From Tsuneonella dongtanensis (GTDB lineage: Bacteria > Pseudomonadota > Alphaproteobacteria > Sphingomonadales > Sphingomonadaceae), in assembly GCF_001698205.1 (NCBI RefSeq), contig NZ_CP016591.1, positions 1 through 64,000 on the forward strand: DNA of 64,000 nucleotides. Reading direction: 5' to 3'. The notes beneath the pieces are model-generated. The model ran no database searches and had not been told where the DNA came from. It was given only the letters and a program-made list of their open reading frames with translations. This document shows, piece by piece, positions 54,133 through 64,000 of the stretch (its first letter is position 1; the number at the start of each line of letters is the position of its first letter). The position numbers and the translations under genes are program-made.

Positions 54133-54993
54133 CTACCAGTAATAGAACACGCTGATCACGTGCGCCGTGAGCGCGCCGAGCAGCGCAACCGTCGCCGGGA
54201 TATGGACGTAGAGCCAGATGTCGAGCAGCGCGCGAAGGCGCATCTGGCGGCGGATCTGTCCGAGCTGGGCCGAGCGGCGCTGCAGCAGGCCGAAGACCCT
54301 GTCTTCGTGCTCGTCACGCGAACGGTCCGCCGCGAATGCGGCAAGCGCCCGCTCGGTCCGGCACCGCGGATAGCTGTTCGTCAGGCGCGCGATCACCCCG
54401 GCCTTGAACGCATCCTGCTCCAGCGCCGCAATGACGAGGTCGCTCTCGTCGCGGGCCAGCGGCTGCGCCGCGGCCTCGAGCTGGCGGTCGATGGCGCCCA
54501 GTGCCTCGACCATCTGCTTCTTCGACATGTCGCCGCGATTGGTCGAAAGCTTCTCGGGCAACGTGGCATAGACGACCACCCCGTAGAGCCCCGAGAGGAT
54601 GACCAGCATCATCAGCGCATAGGCGAGCGTGTGGACGTTCCAGCCGAGCTGGAATCCGGTGTGCAGCGTGGCGATGACGATCAGGGAAAGTCCGAGATAG
54701 ACATGCGCCGAAGTCCATGCCTTGAGCGACCAGCGTCCCTCGGTCATGGCGCGCTTGCGAATGCCGAGCAGCGACAGCCAGACGATCAGCGCCACGCCGA
54801 TCGTGCCCAGCGTGTAGCCGTACCAGGTGCCCCCGTTGGGCCGCGGGTCCACGTCGGCGAAGGCGTAGCCGATCGACAAGATAACGCAGAGTGCGATCGC
54901 GATCTTGAGCCAGCGGAAACGCTTGTGGACGAGAAAGCTCTCGTGGTCGCTGGGGCCCCGGCGGCTTCCGCTCTCGTTGGCGAGGCTCGCCAT
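54133..54993 (-). CDS. Membrane protein, putative b-type cytochrome
   Basis: The 286-residue protein has about five or six membrane helices (about 29-47, 60-77, 95-112, 120-145 and a last pair near 250-285). His residues sit in SAHVYLGLSLIVIATLHTGF, WNVHTLAYALMM, LYVHIPATVALLGALTAHVI, the spacing expected for two heme b groups, as in small cytochrome b and ferric-reductase-like proteins. A soluble helical segment (about 150-240) separates the helices. It lies between the oxidoreductase and the FHA-decaheme gene (TGATG overlap upstream), so it may pass electrons across the inner membrane. I could not name the family. Confidence 0.7.
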   Translation of the reverse strand: MASLANESGSRRGPSDHESFLVHKRFRWLKIAIALCVILSIGYAFADVDPRPNGGTWYGYTLGTIGVALIVWLSLLGIRKRAMTEGRWSLKAWTSAHVYLGLSLIVIATLHTGFQLGWNVHTLAYALMMLVILSGLYGVVVYATLPEKLSTNRGDMSKKQMVEALGAIDRQLEAAAQPLARDESDLVIAALEQDAFKAGVIARLTNSYPRCRTERALAAFAADRSRDEHEDRVFGLLQRRSAQLGQIRRQMRLRALLDIWLYVHIPATVALLGALTAHVISVFYYW

Positions 54994-57506
54994 CAGTCGT
55001 CCCGATCCGCCTGGCTGACCGCGAGGAACTTCTCGGGGCCGACGCGGATCGCGGCGCCGGTCGGGCACGCGCGCACGCAGGCCGGACCGCCTTCGATACC
55101 CGAACACATGTCGCACTTGATCGCGACCTTGGGCGTCTCCTTGCCCGATTGTTCGGCCTTCTTCTTGCGCCAGGCATAGCTCGCTTCGCCGGGCCCGGGC
55201 CCTATGCCGAGCATGAGCCACGACAGCAAGCCGGGCTTCTTTGGCGGCTTCGCGTCCATGCGGATCACGCCGTAGGGACAGTTGCGCTGGCAGTTGCCGC
55301 AGCCGATGCAGGTCTCGTCGATGAAGACCTCTCCATCGGGGCCGCGCTTGATCGCGTTCGGCGGGCAATCGGCCATGCAGTGCGGATGCTCGCAGTGGCG
55401 GCACGAAGTCGGCACGTGGAGGTGCGCGTAGGTCTTGCCCGCCTCGCGGTCGAGTCGCGACAATCCGTCGTGGCTGTCGGCGCAGGCCTTTTCGCAGTTG
55501 TCGCAGCCGACGCACAGCGTCTGGTCGATCAGCAGCACGTCGGTCGCCTCGCCGATGCCGTTGTCGACGAGGAACTTGGCGGTCTGGGAGTAATAGTCGG
55601 CCGCGTCGCCGAAGCTGTCCTTGCGGCTCTCGATGAACGCGTTGACCTCGCGCCGGCCGGCCATGTCGGCCAGCGCCTTCTCGCGCAGCTTGGGCTTGCG
55701 CTCGAGCAACTTGACGAAGGCCTCACCGGGAAAGCGCACGACCTGGCTCTTGATCGCGGCCTTGACCGTCGCCGTGCGGCGCGATCCGTCGATGACCGCC
55801 ATCTCCCCGAAATACGATCCGGCGGGCAAGTAGCTGAGGAACACCGGGTTCCCGCCGATGTCCTTTTCGACGATCATCGATCCGCGGCGGATCACGAAGA
55901 CGTCCTTGTCGTCGTCGCCCTCGGCGATCACCACTTCGCCCGCCCGCTTGTCCTCGACCACCGCCGTTTCGATGATCTCGGCGAGATCGGACGGGGTGAG
56001 GCCCGATCCGAACATCTGCAGGAGCTGGCGCTCGATCGAGATGCGGTTGACCGCGCGCGCCGCGCTGGGCGCGGTGGCGAGCAGCTTGAGCGCCGCGTTG
56101 CGCGAGAATTCCAGGACGACGGTGGGCTCGGCAGCCCGGATCGTGGCGCCGCGCCGGCGGCCCGAGATCAGGCCGACTTCGCCGAAGATCGAACCTTCCT
56201 CGATCGGCACCGTGATCGAGGGGTCCGCTGGATTGACTTCGACCGCGACCGAGCCCTGCGCTATGGCGAACATCGACGATCCCGGAGCGTTGCGTTCGAA
56301 GATCACCTCGCCCTTCCCGAACGCGCGCGCCCGCGAATCGAGCATCAGTTCACGCAGCTGCAGGGCGGACAGTTCCTGCAGGATGATGACATTGCGGCCG
56401 AACAGCTCGAGCCATTCGTCGACCGACTTGTTGCCGGGCAGGCCCGCGAACTTTTCCTCGAGGATCGGCTCGTCGGCGGGCTTGAGGCCGTCGTTGCCCG
56501 AGAGGAACTCGATGACGTCGTAGCCCTGGTTCATGCAGTGCTTGATCAGCGGATACCCGGCGAGGGCGCCGATGACGTAGATGCCCGGCACGGACGATTC
56601 GAAGCGGGGGCTGAGCACCGGATAGGCGACCCGGTCGGCGCTGGTGAATGTCACGCCCGTACCGGCCTTGATGACCCGCTTGCCGTCGCGCTCCTCGAAC
56701 TCGGCACCGATGCCTTCGACGAAGGCGCGCGGCGGTGCGGAGCCCATACGCGCGATCACCCGGTTGCAGGGGACCGTGACCTGGCCGTCGCGCGTGTCGA
56801 AGACGATCTGGCCGTCGCCGATCGATGCGGCGGTGGTTTCGCGTCGGACGATGATTCGCCCTTCGGATTCCATGGCCAGCAACGCCTGCACGTTCGCTTC
56901 CTTGGCGGTCGCGAAGTCGGCCGACCGGTTGACGATGGTGACGGTGTTGTTCTGCTGCGGATCGGCGGCGAGGCCCATCGCGTTCTCGATGCCCGCGTCC
57001 CCGGCACCGATCACGGTGATGTGTTCGTCGACGTACTCGCCGGGATCGTCGAGCTGGTACTGGACGATGGTGCCCTGCGTGACGGGGCACCGCACGAGGT
57101 TCGGGTTGCCTTGGGTGCCGATCGCGAGGATCACCGCCTTGGCGCGCACCGTCACGCCGCGCTTCAGCGTCAGCGTGAAATCCCCCGCGTGGCCGGTGAT
57201 CGAGGACACTTCGGCGTCGAGCATGACCTCGACCTTGTTCTCGGCGATCTGCCGGTCCCAGGTCTCGAGGATCGCCTCGCGCTTGCCTGCGTCGAAGTCG
57301 AGGTCGGACCGCAGCACGAGATGGGCCGGGGTGGCCATCACGTGCTTGCCCTTCTGGTATTTGAAGATCGTGTCCGAGAGGTGGTCGGTCTTCTCAAGGA
57401 GGACGTGACTGAGGCCCTTGGCAGCAGCATGCGCGGCGGCACTCAGGCCCGCTGGGCCCGATCCGACGATCGCTACGTCCACTATCCCCGTCTCGGTTCC
57501 CGGCAT
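54993..57506 (-). CDS. FAD/NAD(P) oxidoreductase with two cNMP-binding domains and 4Fe-4S domain
   Basis: The 837-residue cytosolic protein is a four-part fusion. First comes a thioredoxin-reductase-like flavoprotein (1-350): FAD motif GSGPAG at 15-20, NAD(P) motif GAGDAG at 167-172, without the redox CXXC. Two cyclic-nucleotide-binding domains follow (about 370-490 and 510-600), each with a phosphate cassette, FGEVGLISGRRRGAT and FGEMAVIDGSRRTAT. The end (about 660-820) is a DmsB/NrfC-type ferredoxin domain with Cys groups at 665, 702, 733 and 798, enough for four [4Fe-4S] clusters. ATG 57506 follows GGGGGG. It is the first gene of the operon and a probable electron entry point. Confidence 0.88.
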   Translation of the reverse strand: MPGTETGIVDVAIVGSGPAGLSAAAHAAAKGLSHVLLEKTDHLSDTIFKYQKGKHVMATPAHLVLRSDLDFDAGKREAILETWDRQIAENKVEVMLDAEVSSITGHAGDFTLTLKRGVTVRAKAVILAIGTQGNPNLVRCPVTQGTIVQYQLDDPGEYVDEHITVIGAGDAGIENAMGLAADPQQNNTVTIVNRSADFATAKEANVQALLAMESEGRIIVRRETTAASIGDGQIVFDTRDGQVTVPCNRVIARMGSAPPRAFVEGIGAEFEERDGKRVIKAGTGVTFTSADRVAYPVLSPRFESSVPGIYVIGALAGYPLIKHCMNQGYDVIEFLSGNDGLKPADEPILEEKFAGLPGNKSVDEWLELFGRNVIILQELSALQLRELMLDSRARAFGKGEVIFERNAPGSSMFAIAQGSVAVEVNPADPSITVPIEEGSIFGEVGLISGRRRGATIRAAEPTVVLEFSRNAALKLLATAPSAARAVNRISIERQLLQMFGSGLTPSDLAEIIETAVVEDKRAGEVVIAEGDDDKDVFVIRRGSMIVEKDIGGNPVFLSYLPAGSYFGEMAVIDGSRRTATVKAAIKSQVVRFPGEAFVKLLERKPKLREKALADMAGRREVNAFIESRKDSFGDAADYYSQTAKFLVDNGIGEATDVLLIDQTLCVGCDNCEKACADSHDGLSRLDREAGKTYAHLHVPTSCRHCEHPHCMADCPPNAIKRGPDGEVFIDETCIGCGNCQRNCPYGVIRMDAKPPKKPGLLSWLMLGIGPGPGEASYAWRKKKAEQSGKETPKVAIKCDMCSGIEGGPACVRACPTGAAIRVGPEKFLAVSQADRDD

Positions 57507-57617
57507 GCCACCCCCCAGGCAACGGCCCATCATAACCACGACGACGCGATTATCCAGCGCGTTTGCTGGAAAGTGACCTGCTTGCTAGATGAGGGCTCGA
57601 TCAGGGAGGACGAGAAG

Positions 57618-58508
57618 GTGGCCATTGGCAAGGGCGGAGTGATTGCGGCAGGTGCGCTGGTGCTTGCCGCAGGAGCGATCGGATACCGTCTCATGGACGC
57701 GGAGGATTCGCCCGCGGCGGCCGCCGTGCCCGCGGATCCGCTGACCGCGCTGGAGGCCGATGCCAAGGCGAACCCCGGGGATGCAGGCGCGTGGCAGCGC
57801 CTCGGCATCGCCTACTTCGACGCGGGGCGTTTCGCCGACGCGGCAGACGCTTACGGAAAGGCGAGCGAAGCCGACCCCGGCAACGCCGCGCTGTGGTCGA
57901 GCCTTGGCGAAGCGCTGGTGATGGCGAGCGAACGCGATCCCATGCCCGATCGCGCGCGCGACGCATTCCGCAAGGCGGTGTCGCTAGATGCCAAGGACCC
58001 GCGCGGGCGCTATTTCCTGGCGGTCGCAAAGGACCTGACGGGCGACCACCAGGGCGCGATCGGAGACTGGATCGCCTTGCTTGCCGACACGCCACCCGGA
58101 GCGCCGTGGGAAGCGGATCTCGTGCGCACGATCGAGCAAGTCGGCAAGATCAACGACATCGAAGTGGCCAAGCGAATCGCAGACGCGCGCGGCAGCCAGC
58201 CGGAGCCCGCTGCCGGACATCCGGCATTCGATGCCATTCCCGGTCCAAGTCAGGAACAGCTTGCCGCCGCAGGCAGCATCCCGCCCGGCGAACAACGCGC
58301 AATGGCCGAAGGCATGGTCGCCAAGCTGGAATCGCGCCTGGCCGGAGATCCATCGAACATCGACGGCTGGATCATGCTGATGCGCAGCCGCAAGACGCTC
58401 GGCCAGGATGCGGCTGCAGCGAAGGCGCTGACGGCAGCGATCGCCGCCAACCCTTCGCGCAAGGCCGAGCTGGAGGCCGCAGCCAGCCAGCTCGGTATCA
58501 GCCGCTAG
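57618..58508 (+). CDS. TPR protein, CcmI/CycH-like
   Basis: The 296-residue protein starts with a membrane helix (GGVIAAGALVLAAGAIGYRLM) and holds TPR repeats (AWQRLGIAYFDAGRFADAADAYGKA, split into two helices). The C-terminal part, IPPGEQRAMAEGMVAKL then NIDGWIMLMRSRKTLG, resembles the C-terminal domain of CcmI/CycH, the holder of apocytochrome in c-type cytochrome maturation. It lacks the other ccm genes here. The GTG start follows GGGAGGA. It is divergent from the oxidoreductase operon (111 bases), suggesting heme-attachment support for this locus. Confidence 0.72.
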   Translation: MAIGKGGVIAAGALVLAAGAIGYRLMDAEDSPAAAAVPADPLTALEADAKANPGDAGAWQRLGIAYFDAGRFADAADAYGKASEADPGNAALWSSLGEALVMASERDPMPDRARDAFRKAVSLDAKDPRGRYFLAVAKDLTGDHQGAIGDWIALLADTPPGAPWEADLVRTIEQVGKINDIEVAKRIADARGSQPEPAAGHPAFDAIPGPSQEQLAAAGSIPPGEQRAMAEGMVAKLESRLAGDPSNIDGWIMLMRSRKTLGQDAAAAKALTAAIAANPSRKAELEAAASQLGISR

Positions 58509-58523
58509 GCCGACACCCGCCGG

Positions 58524-60473
<1,950 letters not shown>

Positions 60474-60657
60474 ATCGATGAACCGTCCTTTCCTGCACAC
60501 GAATGTAGGCGCGCAGGGGTGAATGGCAAGATAACCGGCCCGTCTAAACGACGAGGCGCGAAAGGCCTCCTGGGTCATTGCCGCCGCGCATCCGGCATGT
60601 CCCGGAGTGTGTACGGTAGCGCGGGAACTTGGTCGACGGTCGGAAGTTTATGTCCAG

Positions 60658-61242
60658 ATGAGGGTCGGGACCAAGGATAGAAGCAGCGCGACCATCCGCG
60701 AGGTCCTTCGCAGCGAAACCGGCCAATCGCACGATCTGCTGGACCAATCGCTGGGCTCGCTCGATTTGTGCGAGCGCGGCGAATACGCCCTGTTTCTCCA
60801 AACCCAACTGGCGGCTCGTCGCCCCATTGAGGCTTGGTGCGCGGTAAATGTGCCCAACGAATTCCTGCCGCCCCTGCAATCGCCTCTGATCGAAGCGGAC
60901 CTGCGCGCCATGGCTTCGCTTGTGCCCGAGACCGTCATCGGTTCCTTGTCCGCCCCGCCCAACGGCTGGCTGGGAGTGGCCTGGGCGGTAGCCGGCTCGT
61001 CGCTCGGCAACCGCATGATGCTCAAGCGCTTGGCAAGCCGTGGGTCGGATTTGCCCCGCTCGTTTCTCGGCGATGACGCCATGCCCGCCTACTTCGCGAG
61101 GATTCGTCCGCTGCTCGAGCGACCGGCTGCGGTTGCGGAAGCGCTCGCAGAACAAGTCGCCGCCGCCGGGGCTGTCTTCGGGACGTTCGCAAGTGCCATC
61201 CCGCGCGCGATACAAGAACCAGAGTTTGAACAAGCCGCATGA
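60658..61242 (+). CDS. Heme oxygenase-like protein (BphO type)
   Basis: Bacterial heme oxygenase opens heme to biliverdin, the chromophore of bacteriophytochromes. The 194-residue all-helical protein has TGQSHDLLDQ, where His is the candidate heme ligand, and the distal helix GWLGVAWAVAGSSLGNRMML, matching the GS-x-LG region of the family. ATG 60658 lacks a strong ribosome site; frames open upstream to 60607 are less like the family. The stop overlaps the phytochrome start (ATGA), a classic BphO-BphP pair. Confidence 0.85.
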   Translation: MRVGTKDRSSATIREVLRSETGQSHDLLDQSLGSLDLCERGEYALFLQTQLAARRPIEAWCAVNVPNEFLPPLQSPLIEADLRAMASLVPETVIGSLSAPPNGWLGVAWAVAGSSLGNRMMLKRLASRGSDLPRSFLGDDAMPAYFARIRPLLERPAAVAEALAEQVAAAGAVFGTFASAIPRAIQEPEFEQAA

Positions 61243-63797
61243 ATACCATGTACACCACGGTCGACCTGACCAACTGCGATCGTGAACCGATACATCTGCT
61301 CGGCCGCATTCAGCCTTTCGGAGCACTCGTCGCAGTCAATGCAGACTGGATGGTTGCGCAGTATTCGGAAAACTTCGACGCGATACTCGATGCGCAGACG
61401 ACGATTGCACCGGGCATGCGGATCGCCGATCTCTTTCTCCCCGAGGCCGTCGGCGCATTGCGCGCTACGCTCGGCCAGATGCGCGGATCGGACTCGGTCG
61501 AGCGGATTTTCGGCCTGATCCTGACGGTCGGCGGCGCGCCGTTCGATGTGGCCGTCCATTCGACGGGCCCCCTGACCATTATCGAGATCGAGCCCCACGA
61601 TGCGGCCGGCTTTGCCAGCCATGTCGGCACTTTGCGTGCCATCATGGCGGAACTCGAGACCTGCGGCGAGACCATGGCACTTTGCCGCGAGGCCGCCGGC
61701 CAGATGAAACGCCTCCTCGGTTTCGACCGGGTCATGGTCTACAAGTTCCACGAAGATCTGTCGGGCGAAGTCGTGGCCGAAGCGCGCGAGCCCCATCTCG
61801 AGAGCTATTTCGGTCTGCGTTATCCCAAGACCGACATTCCGGCGCAGGCGCGCGCGCTTTATCTGCGCAACCCCTTCCGCATCATCAGCGACGTGAACGA
61901 AGACGGCGTTCCGATCCTGCCGGGCGTCAGCATCGAGGGCGCGCCGATCGACCTGTCGCTCAGCACCCTTCGCGCGGTATCGCCGATCCACCTCGAATAT
62001 CTGCGCAACATGGGCGTCGAGGCATCCCTGTCGATCTCGATCGTGGTGCGCGGCAAACTCTGGGGCCTGTTCGCGTGCCACCACTACGCACCCCGCGTGC
62101 TGCCCTATTCCTTGCGCACCGTTGCCGAGCTCTTCAGCCAATTGTTTTCGCTGCTCCTCGACCGCGTGCTGACGGATACGGGCACGCGCCTGTCCGCGAA
62201 GGGTCGCGAGCTGCACGACCGGCTGATGGCGCGTCTCGCGGGTGGAGTGCCGCTGCTCGACAGTCTCCCCACACTCGAAGCGGTGATCGGCGACATTGTG
62301 CAGCATGACGGTTCGAGCATTTATATCGACGGGGTGTACAAGTCGCGCGGCTGTGGGCCTACCGAAGAGCAATTCATGGCGCTGATCCCGGCGCTCAATT
62401 CGGCTTCGACCAGCCGGGTCTTCGCCTCAAACGAGCTTGCGGCTCGAATACCGGCGGCTCAGGCCTTCGCGGACAAGGTGGTCGGAGCGATGGTCGTGCC
62501 CGTCAGCCGCCGTCCACGGGACTACTTCGTCTTGTGGCGGCGCGAACTGCCGCAGGTCGTCACCTGGGCGGGCAATCCGGAAAAGCCCGTCGAATACGGG
62601 CCGAGCGGTTCCCGGCTCACCCCGCGCAAGAGCTTCGAGGCGTGGCAGCAGTCGGTGAACGGCAAAAGCGCGGAATGGGCTGAAGACGAATGCCAGATCG
62701 CCGAGTCCCTGCGGGTCACCCTGCTCGAGGTGATCCTCCGACTGACCGATGAGGCCGTGCAGGATCGGGCCCGCGCGCAAGAGCAGCAGGAACTCTTGAT
62801 CGCGGAACTCAACCACCGCGTCCGCAATATCCTGAACCTCATCCGCAGTCTCATTAGCCAGACCCGGCGCGAGGCGACGGACGTCGCCAGCTTCTCCGAC
62901 CTTATCGGCGGACGGATCGGTGCACTCGCCACCGCGCACGATCACATCACCAAGGGCAACTGGTCGCCTGCTTCCTTCAAGGACCTCGTGGCCGACGAGG
63001 CTAGGGCCTACCTGGGCGGGAAGGAAGACCGTGTTTCGGTCAACGGCGACGACGTCCTGATCGCGCCCGAAGCGTACACCGTCGTCGCGCTCGTCATGCA
63101 CGAGATGATGACGAATTCGGTGAAGTACGGCGCGCTGTGCGACAGCCGCGGCACCATCGCCATCGACCTGTCGCGCGATCGCAATGGCGACCTCGAGATC
63201 GCCTGGACCGAACGCGGCGGCCCCGCGGTGCAGGCCCCGCAGCGGCGTGGCTTCGGATCGACGATCACCGAACGGTCGATCCCGTATGAACTACGCGGTG
63301 AGGCACAGGTCCAGTACAAGCTCGGCGGGGTAGAGGCGCGCTTCGTCATTCCACAGCGCTTCGTCCGTGCGGGTGCAGCGGCCAGCGGCGATGGCGCCGG
63401 TGCAGGAGCGGCGAAAGCCACGAATGCGGCGGCCGCGCCCGGCGAGATCCCCGAGCACGTGCTGGTGGTTGAAGACAGCATGATCATTGCGATGGACACC
63501 GAAGACAGTCTTCGCTCGCTCGGGGTCAAGACAGTGACGACCGCCAGCAACGTGAACCAGGCGCTCGCCTCGATCGAGCAGGATCCGCCCGAGCTGGCCA
63601 TTCTCGATTACAATCTGGGCACCGAGACGTCCGATCCGGTTGCGGCGCAGCTTCGCGAGCGAGGCATTCCGTTCGTGATGGCGAGCGGCTACGGCGAGCT
63701 CGAGGACAGCCTCGATGAATTCGGCGCGTTCGCGTTGCTCAAGAAGCCTTACGGCAAGGCCGAGATTGCGGCCGTGCTCGGGAGGCAGGCAGCCTAG
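61239..63797 (+). CDS. Bacteriophytochrome histidine kinase with receiver domain
   Basis: The 852-residue photoreceptor has PAS, GAF and PHY domains, then a kinase and a receiver. The biliverdin Cys is likely Cys13 (TNCDREPIHLLGRIQPFG). GAF shows YPKTDIPAQARALY and FACHHYAPR; the PHY tongue shows LTPRKSFEAW. The kinase phosphoacceptor helix is ELNHRVRNILNLIRSL with MHEMMTNSVKYGAL, a HisKA_2/HWE layout. The C-terminal receiver has VVEDSMII and the acceptor Asp in LAILDYNLG. It should be a red/far-red light sensor. The coupled heme oxygenase supplies chromophore. Confidence 0.94.
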   Translation: MNTMYTTVDLTNCDREPIHLLGRIQPFGALVAVNADWMVAQYSENFDAILDAQTTIAPGMRIADLFLPEAVGALRATLGQMRGSDSVERIFGLILTVGGAPFDVAVHSTGPLTIIEIEPHDAAGFASHVGTLRAIMAELETCGETMALCREAAGQMKRLLGFDRVMVYKFHEDLSGEVVAEAREPHLESYFGLRYPKTDIPAQARALYLRNPFRIISDVNEDGVPILPGVSIEGAPIDLSLSTLRAVSPIHLEYLRNMGVEASLSISIVVRGKLWGLFACHHYAPRVLPYSLRTVAELFSQLFSLLLDRVLTDTGTRLSAKGRELHDRLMARLAGGVPLLDSLPTLEAVIGDIVQHDGSSIYIDGVYKSRGCGPTEEQFMALIPALNSASTSRVFASNELAARIPAAQAFADKVVGAMVVPVSRRPRDYFVLWRRELPQVVTWAGNPEKPVEYGPSGSRLTPRKSFEAWQQSVNGKSAEWAEDECQIAESLRVTLLEVILRLTDEAVQDRARAQEQQELLIAELNHRVRNILNLIRSLISQTRREATDVASFSDLIGGRIGALATAHDHITKGNWSPASFKDLVADEARAYLGGKEDRVSVNGDDVLIAPEAYTVVALVMHEMMTNSVKYGALCDSRGTIAIDLSRDRNGDLEIAWTERGGPAVQAPQRRGFGSTITERSIPYELRGEAQVQYKLGGVEARFVIPQRFVRAGAAASGDGAGAGAAKATNAAAAPGEIPEHVLVVEDSMIIAMDTEDSLRSLGVKTVTTASNVNQALASIEQDPPELAILDYNLGTETSDPVAAQLRERGIPFVMASGYGELEDSLDEFGAFALLKKPYGKAEIAAVLGRQAA

Positions 63798-64000
63798 ACC
63801 GACTGGACGAGGAGCGCGCGCCCACGGAACTCAAGGCGCGCCTCTCCAAGATCGCCCGCCAGTCCGCAGCTCCCCGGCGGGATCGCCAGTCCGTCGATGA
63901 CGACGCTGTCGTCGAGCGGGACGACCAGCGTTGGCCTGCCGCCGTAGCGCGCGAGCGTTTCGCCGTTCGGCGCGCCGTCGGTCCGGTCCAGCCGGAAATG
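63794..64000 (-). CDS. Partial C-terminus, possibly class I mannose-6-phosphate isomerase-like
   Basis: The last 68 codons of a minus-strand gene cut by the window edge: RPTLVVPLDDSVVIDG, then AIPPGSCGLAGDL and ALLVQSV. A short beta-rich tail with a Val-x-Pro-L-D/E strand resembles the cupin end of class I mannose-6-phosphate isomerases. The family is uncertain from so little. It converges on the phytochrome gene, overlapping it by four bases. Confidence 0.45.
   Translation of the reverse strand, partial: HFRLDRTDGAPNGETLARYGGRPTLVVPLDDSVVIDGLAIPPGSCGLAGDLGEARLEFRGRALLVQSV

Noticed and set aside
55149..57617. Very long plus-strand frame running into the TPR gene
   Set aside because: Only the part from 57618 has a recognisable product. 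The upstream 2.4 kb is the shadow of the oxidoreductase gene on the other strand.

Overview
The window is a GC-rich chromosomal segment of an alphaproteobacterium, most likely a sphingomonad (order Sphingomonadales, perhaps Erythrobacteraceae). The evidence is the type of dnaA, the gene set (rpmH-rnpA-yidD-yidC-engB, rpoZ, UPF0262 beside dnaB, a 41-residue rpmJ, a CC_3452-like secreted protein) and the frequent GTG and TTG starts with 1-4 base stop/start overlaps. The order is inferred by eye and was not tested with 16S rRNA or a tree. I see no rRNA, tRNA, IS element, prophage or CRISPR array.

1-36 kb is mostly housekeeping. dnaA is followed by a tiny KOW protein, a MoeB/ThiF-type E1 enzyme, a sirtuin facing dapB, a voltage-gated-type ion channel coupled to nth, an NTF2-like protein and two DAACS dicarboxylate/amino-acid symporters. 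Then come a GST-S1/P1 nuclease-dapE unit, a VOC protein, the rpmH-rnpA-yidD-yidC-engB block and comM. Next are a lipoprotein serpin, a TonB-like protein, an HxlR regulator, a HAD hydrolase, rpmJ, galE, an M14 carboxypeptidase and a cdd/LD-carboxypeptidase pair. The stretch ends with a degenerate GH25 protein, UPF0262/dnaB, a phospholipase-D protein, rpoZ, a DUF3667 membrane protein and gdhA.

36-58.5 kb is the unusual part. A CHASE2 class III nucleotide cyclase precedes a large electron-transfer locus on both strands. The locus encodes a pentaheme cytochrome coupled to a lipoprotein with two GlcG/HbpS-like domains. It also encodes a TPR protein with two DUF4331-like secreted proteins, and an outer-membrane beta-barrel protein coupled to a 1335-residue decaheme cytochrome ending in an LVIVD-type beta-propeller. 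A minus-strand operon then encodes a flavin oxidoreductase fused to two cyclic-nucleotide-binding domains and a ferredoxin-like domain, a small b-type-cytochrome-like membrane protein, an FHA-membrane anchor-decaheme cytochrome, and a CpdA-like phosphodiesterase. A CcmI-like TPR protein flanks it. My reading is a trans-envelope electron conduit: NAD(P)H, flavin/Fe-S protein, membrane cytochrome b, inner-membrane decaheme, periplasmic pentaheme, outer-membrane barrel plus decaheme. It may be tuned by cAMP or cGMP, because a cyclase, a phosphodiesterase and a receptor lie together. The individual domains are recognisable. The assembly, electron direction and substrate are inference.

58.5-64 kb holds ftsH, a heme oxygenase/bacteriophytochrome pair (BphO-BphP, with an HWE/HisKA_2-type kinase and a receiver domain), and the 3' end of a sugar-isomerase-like gene cut by the window edge.
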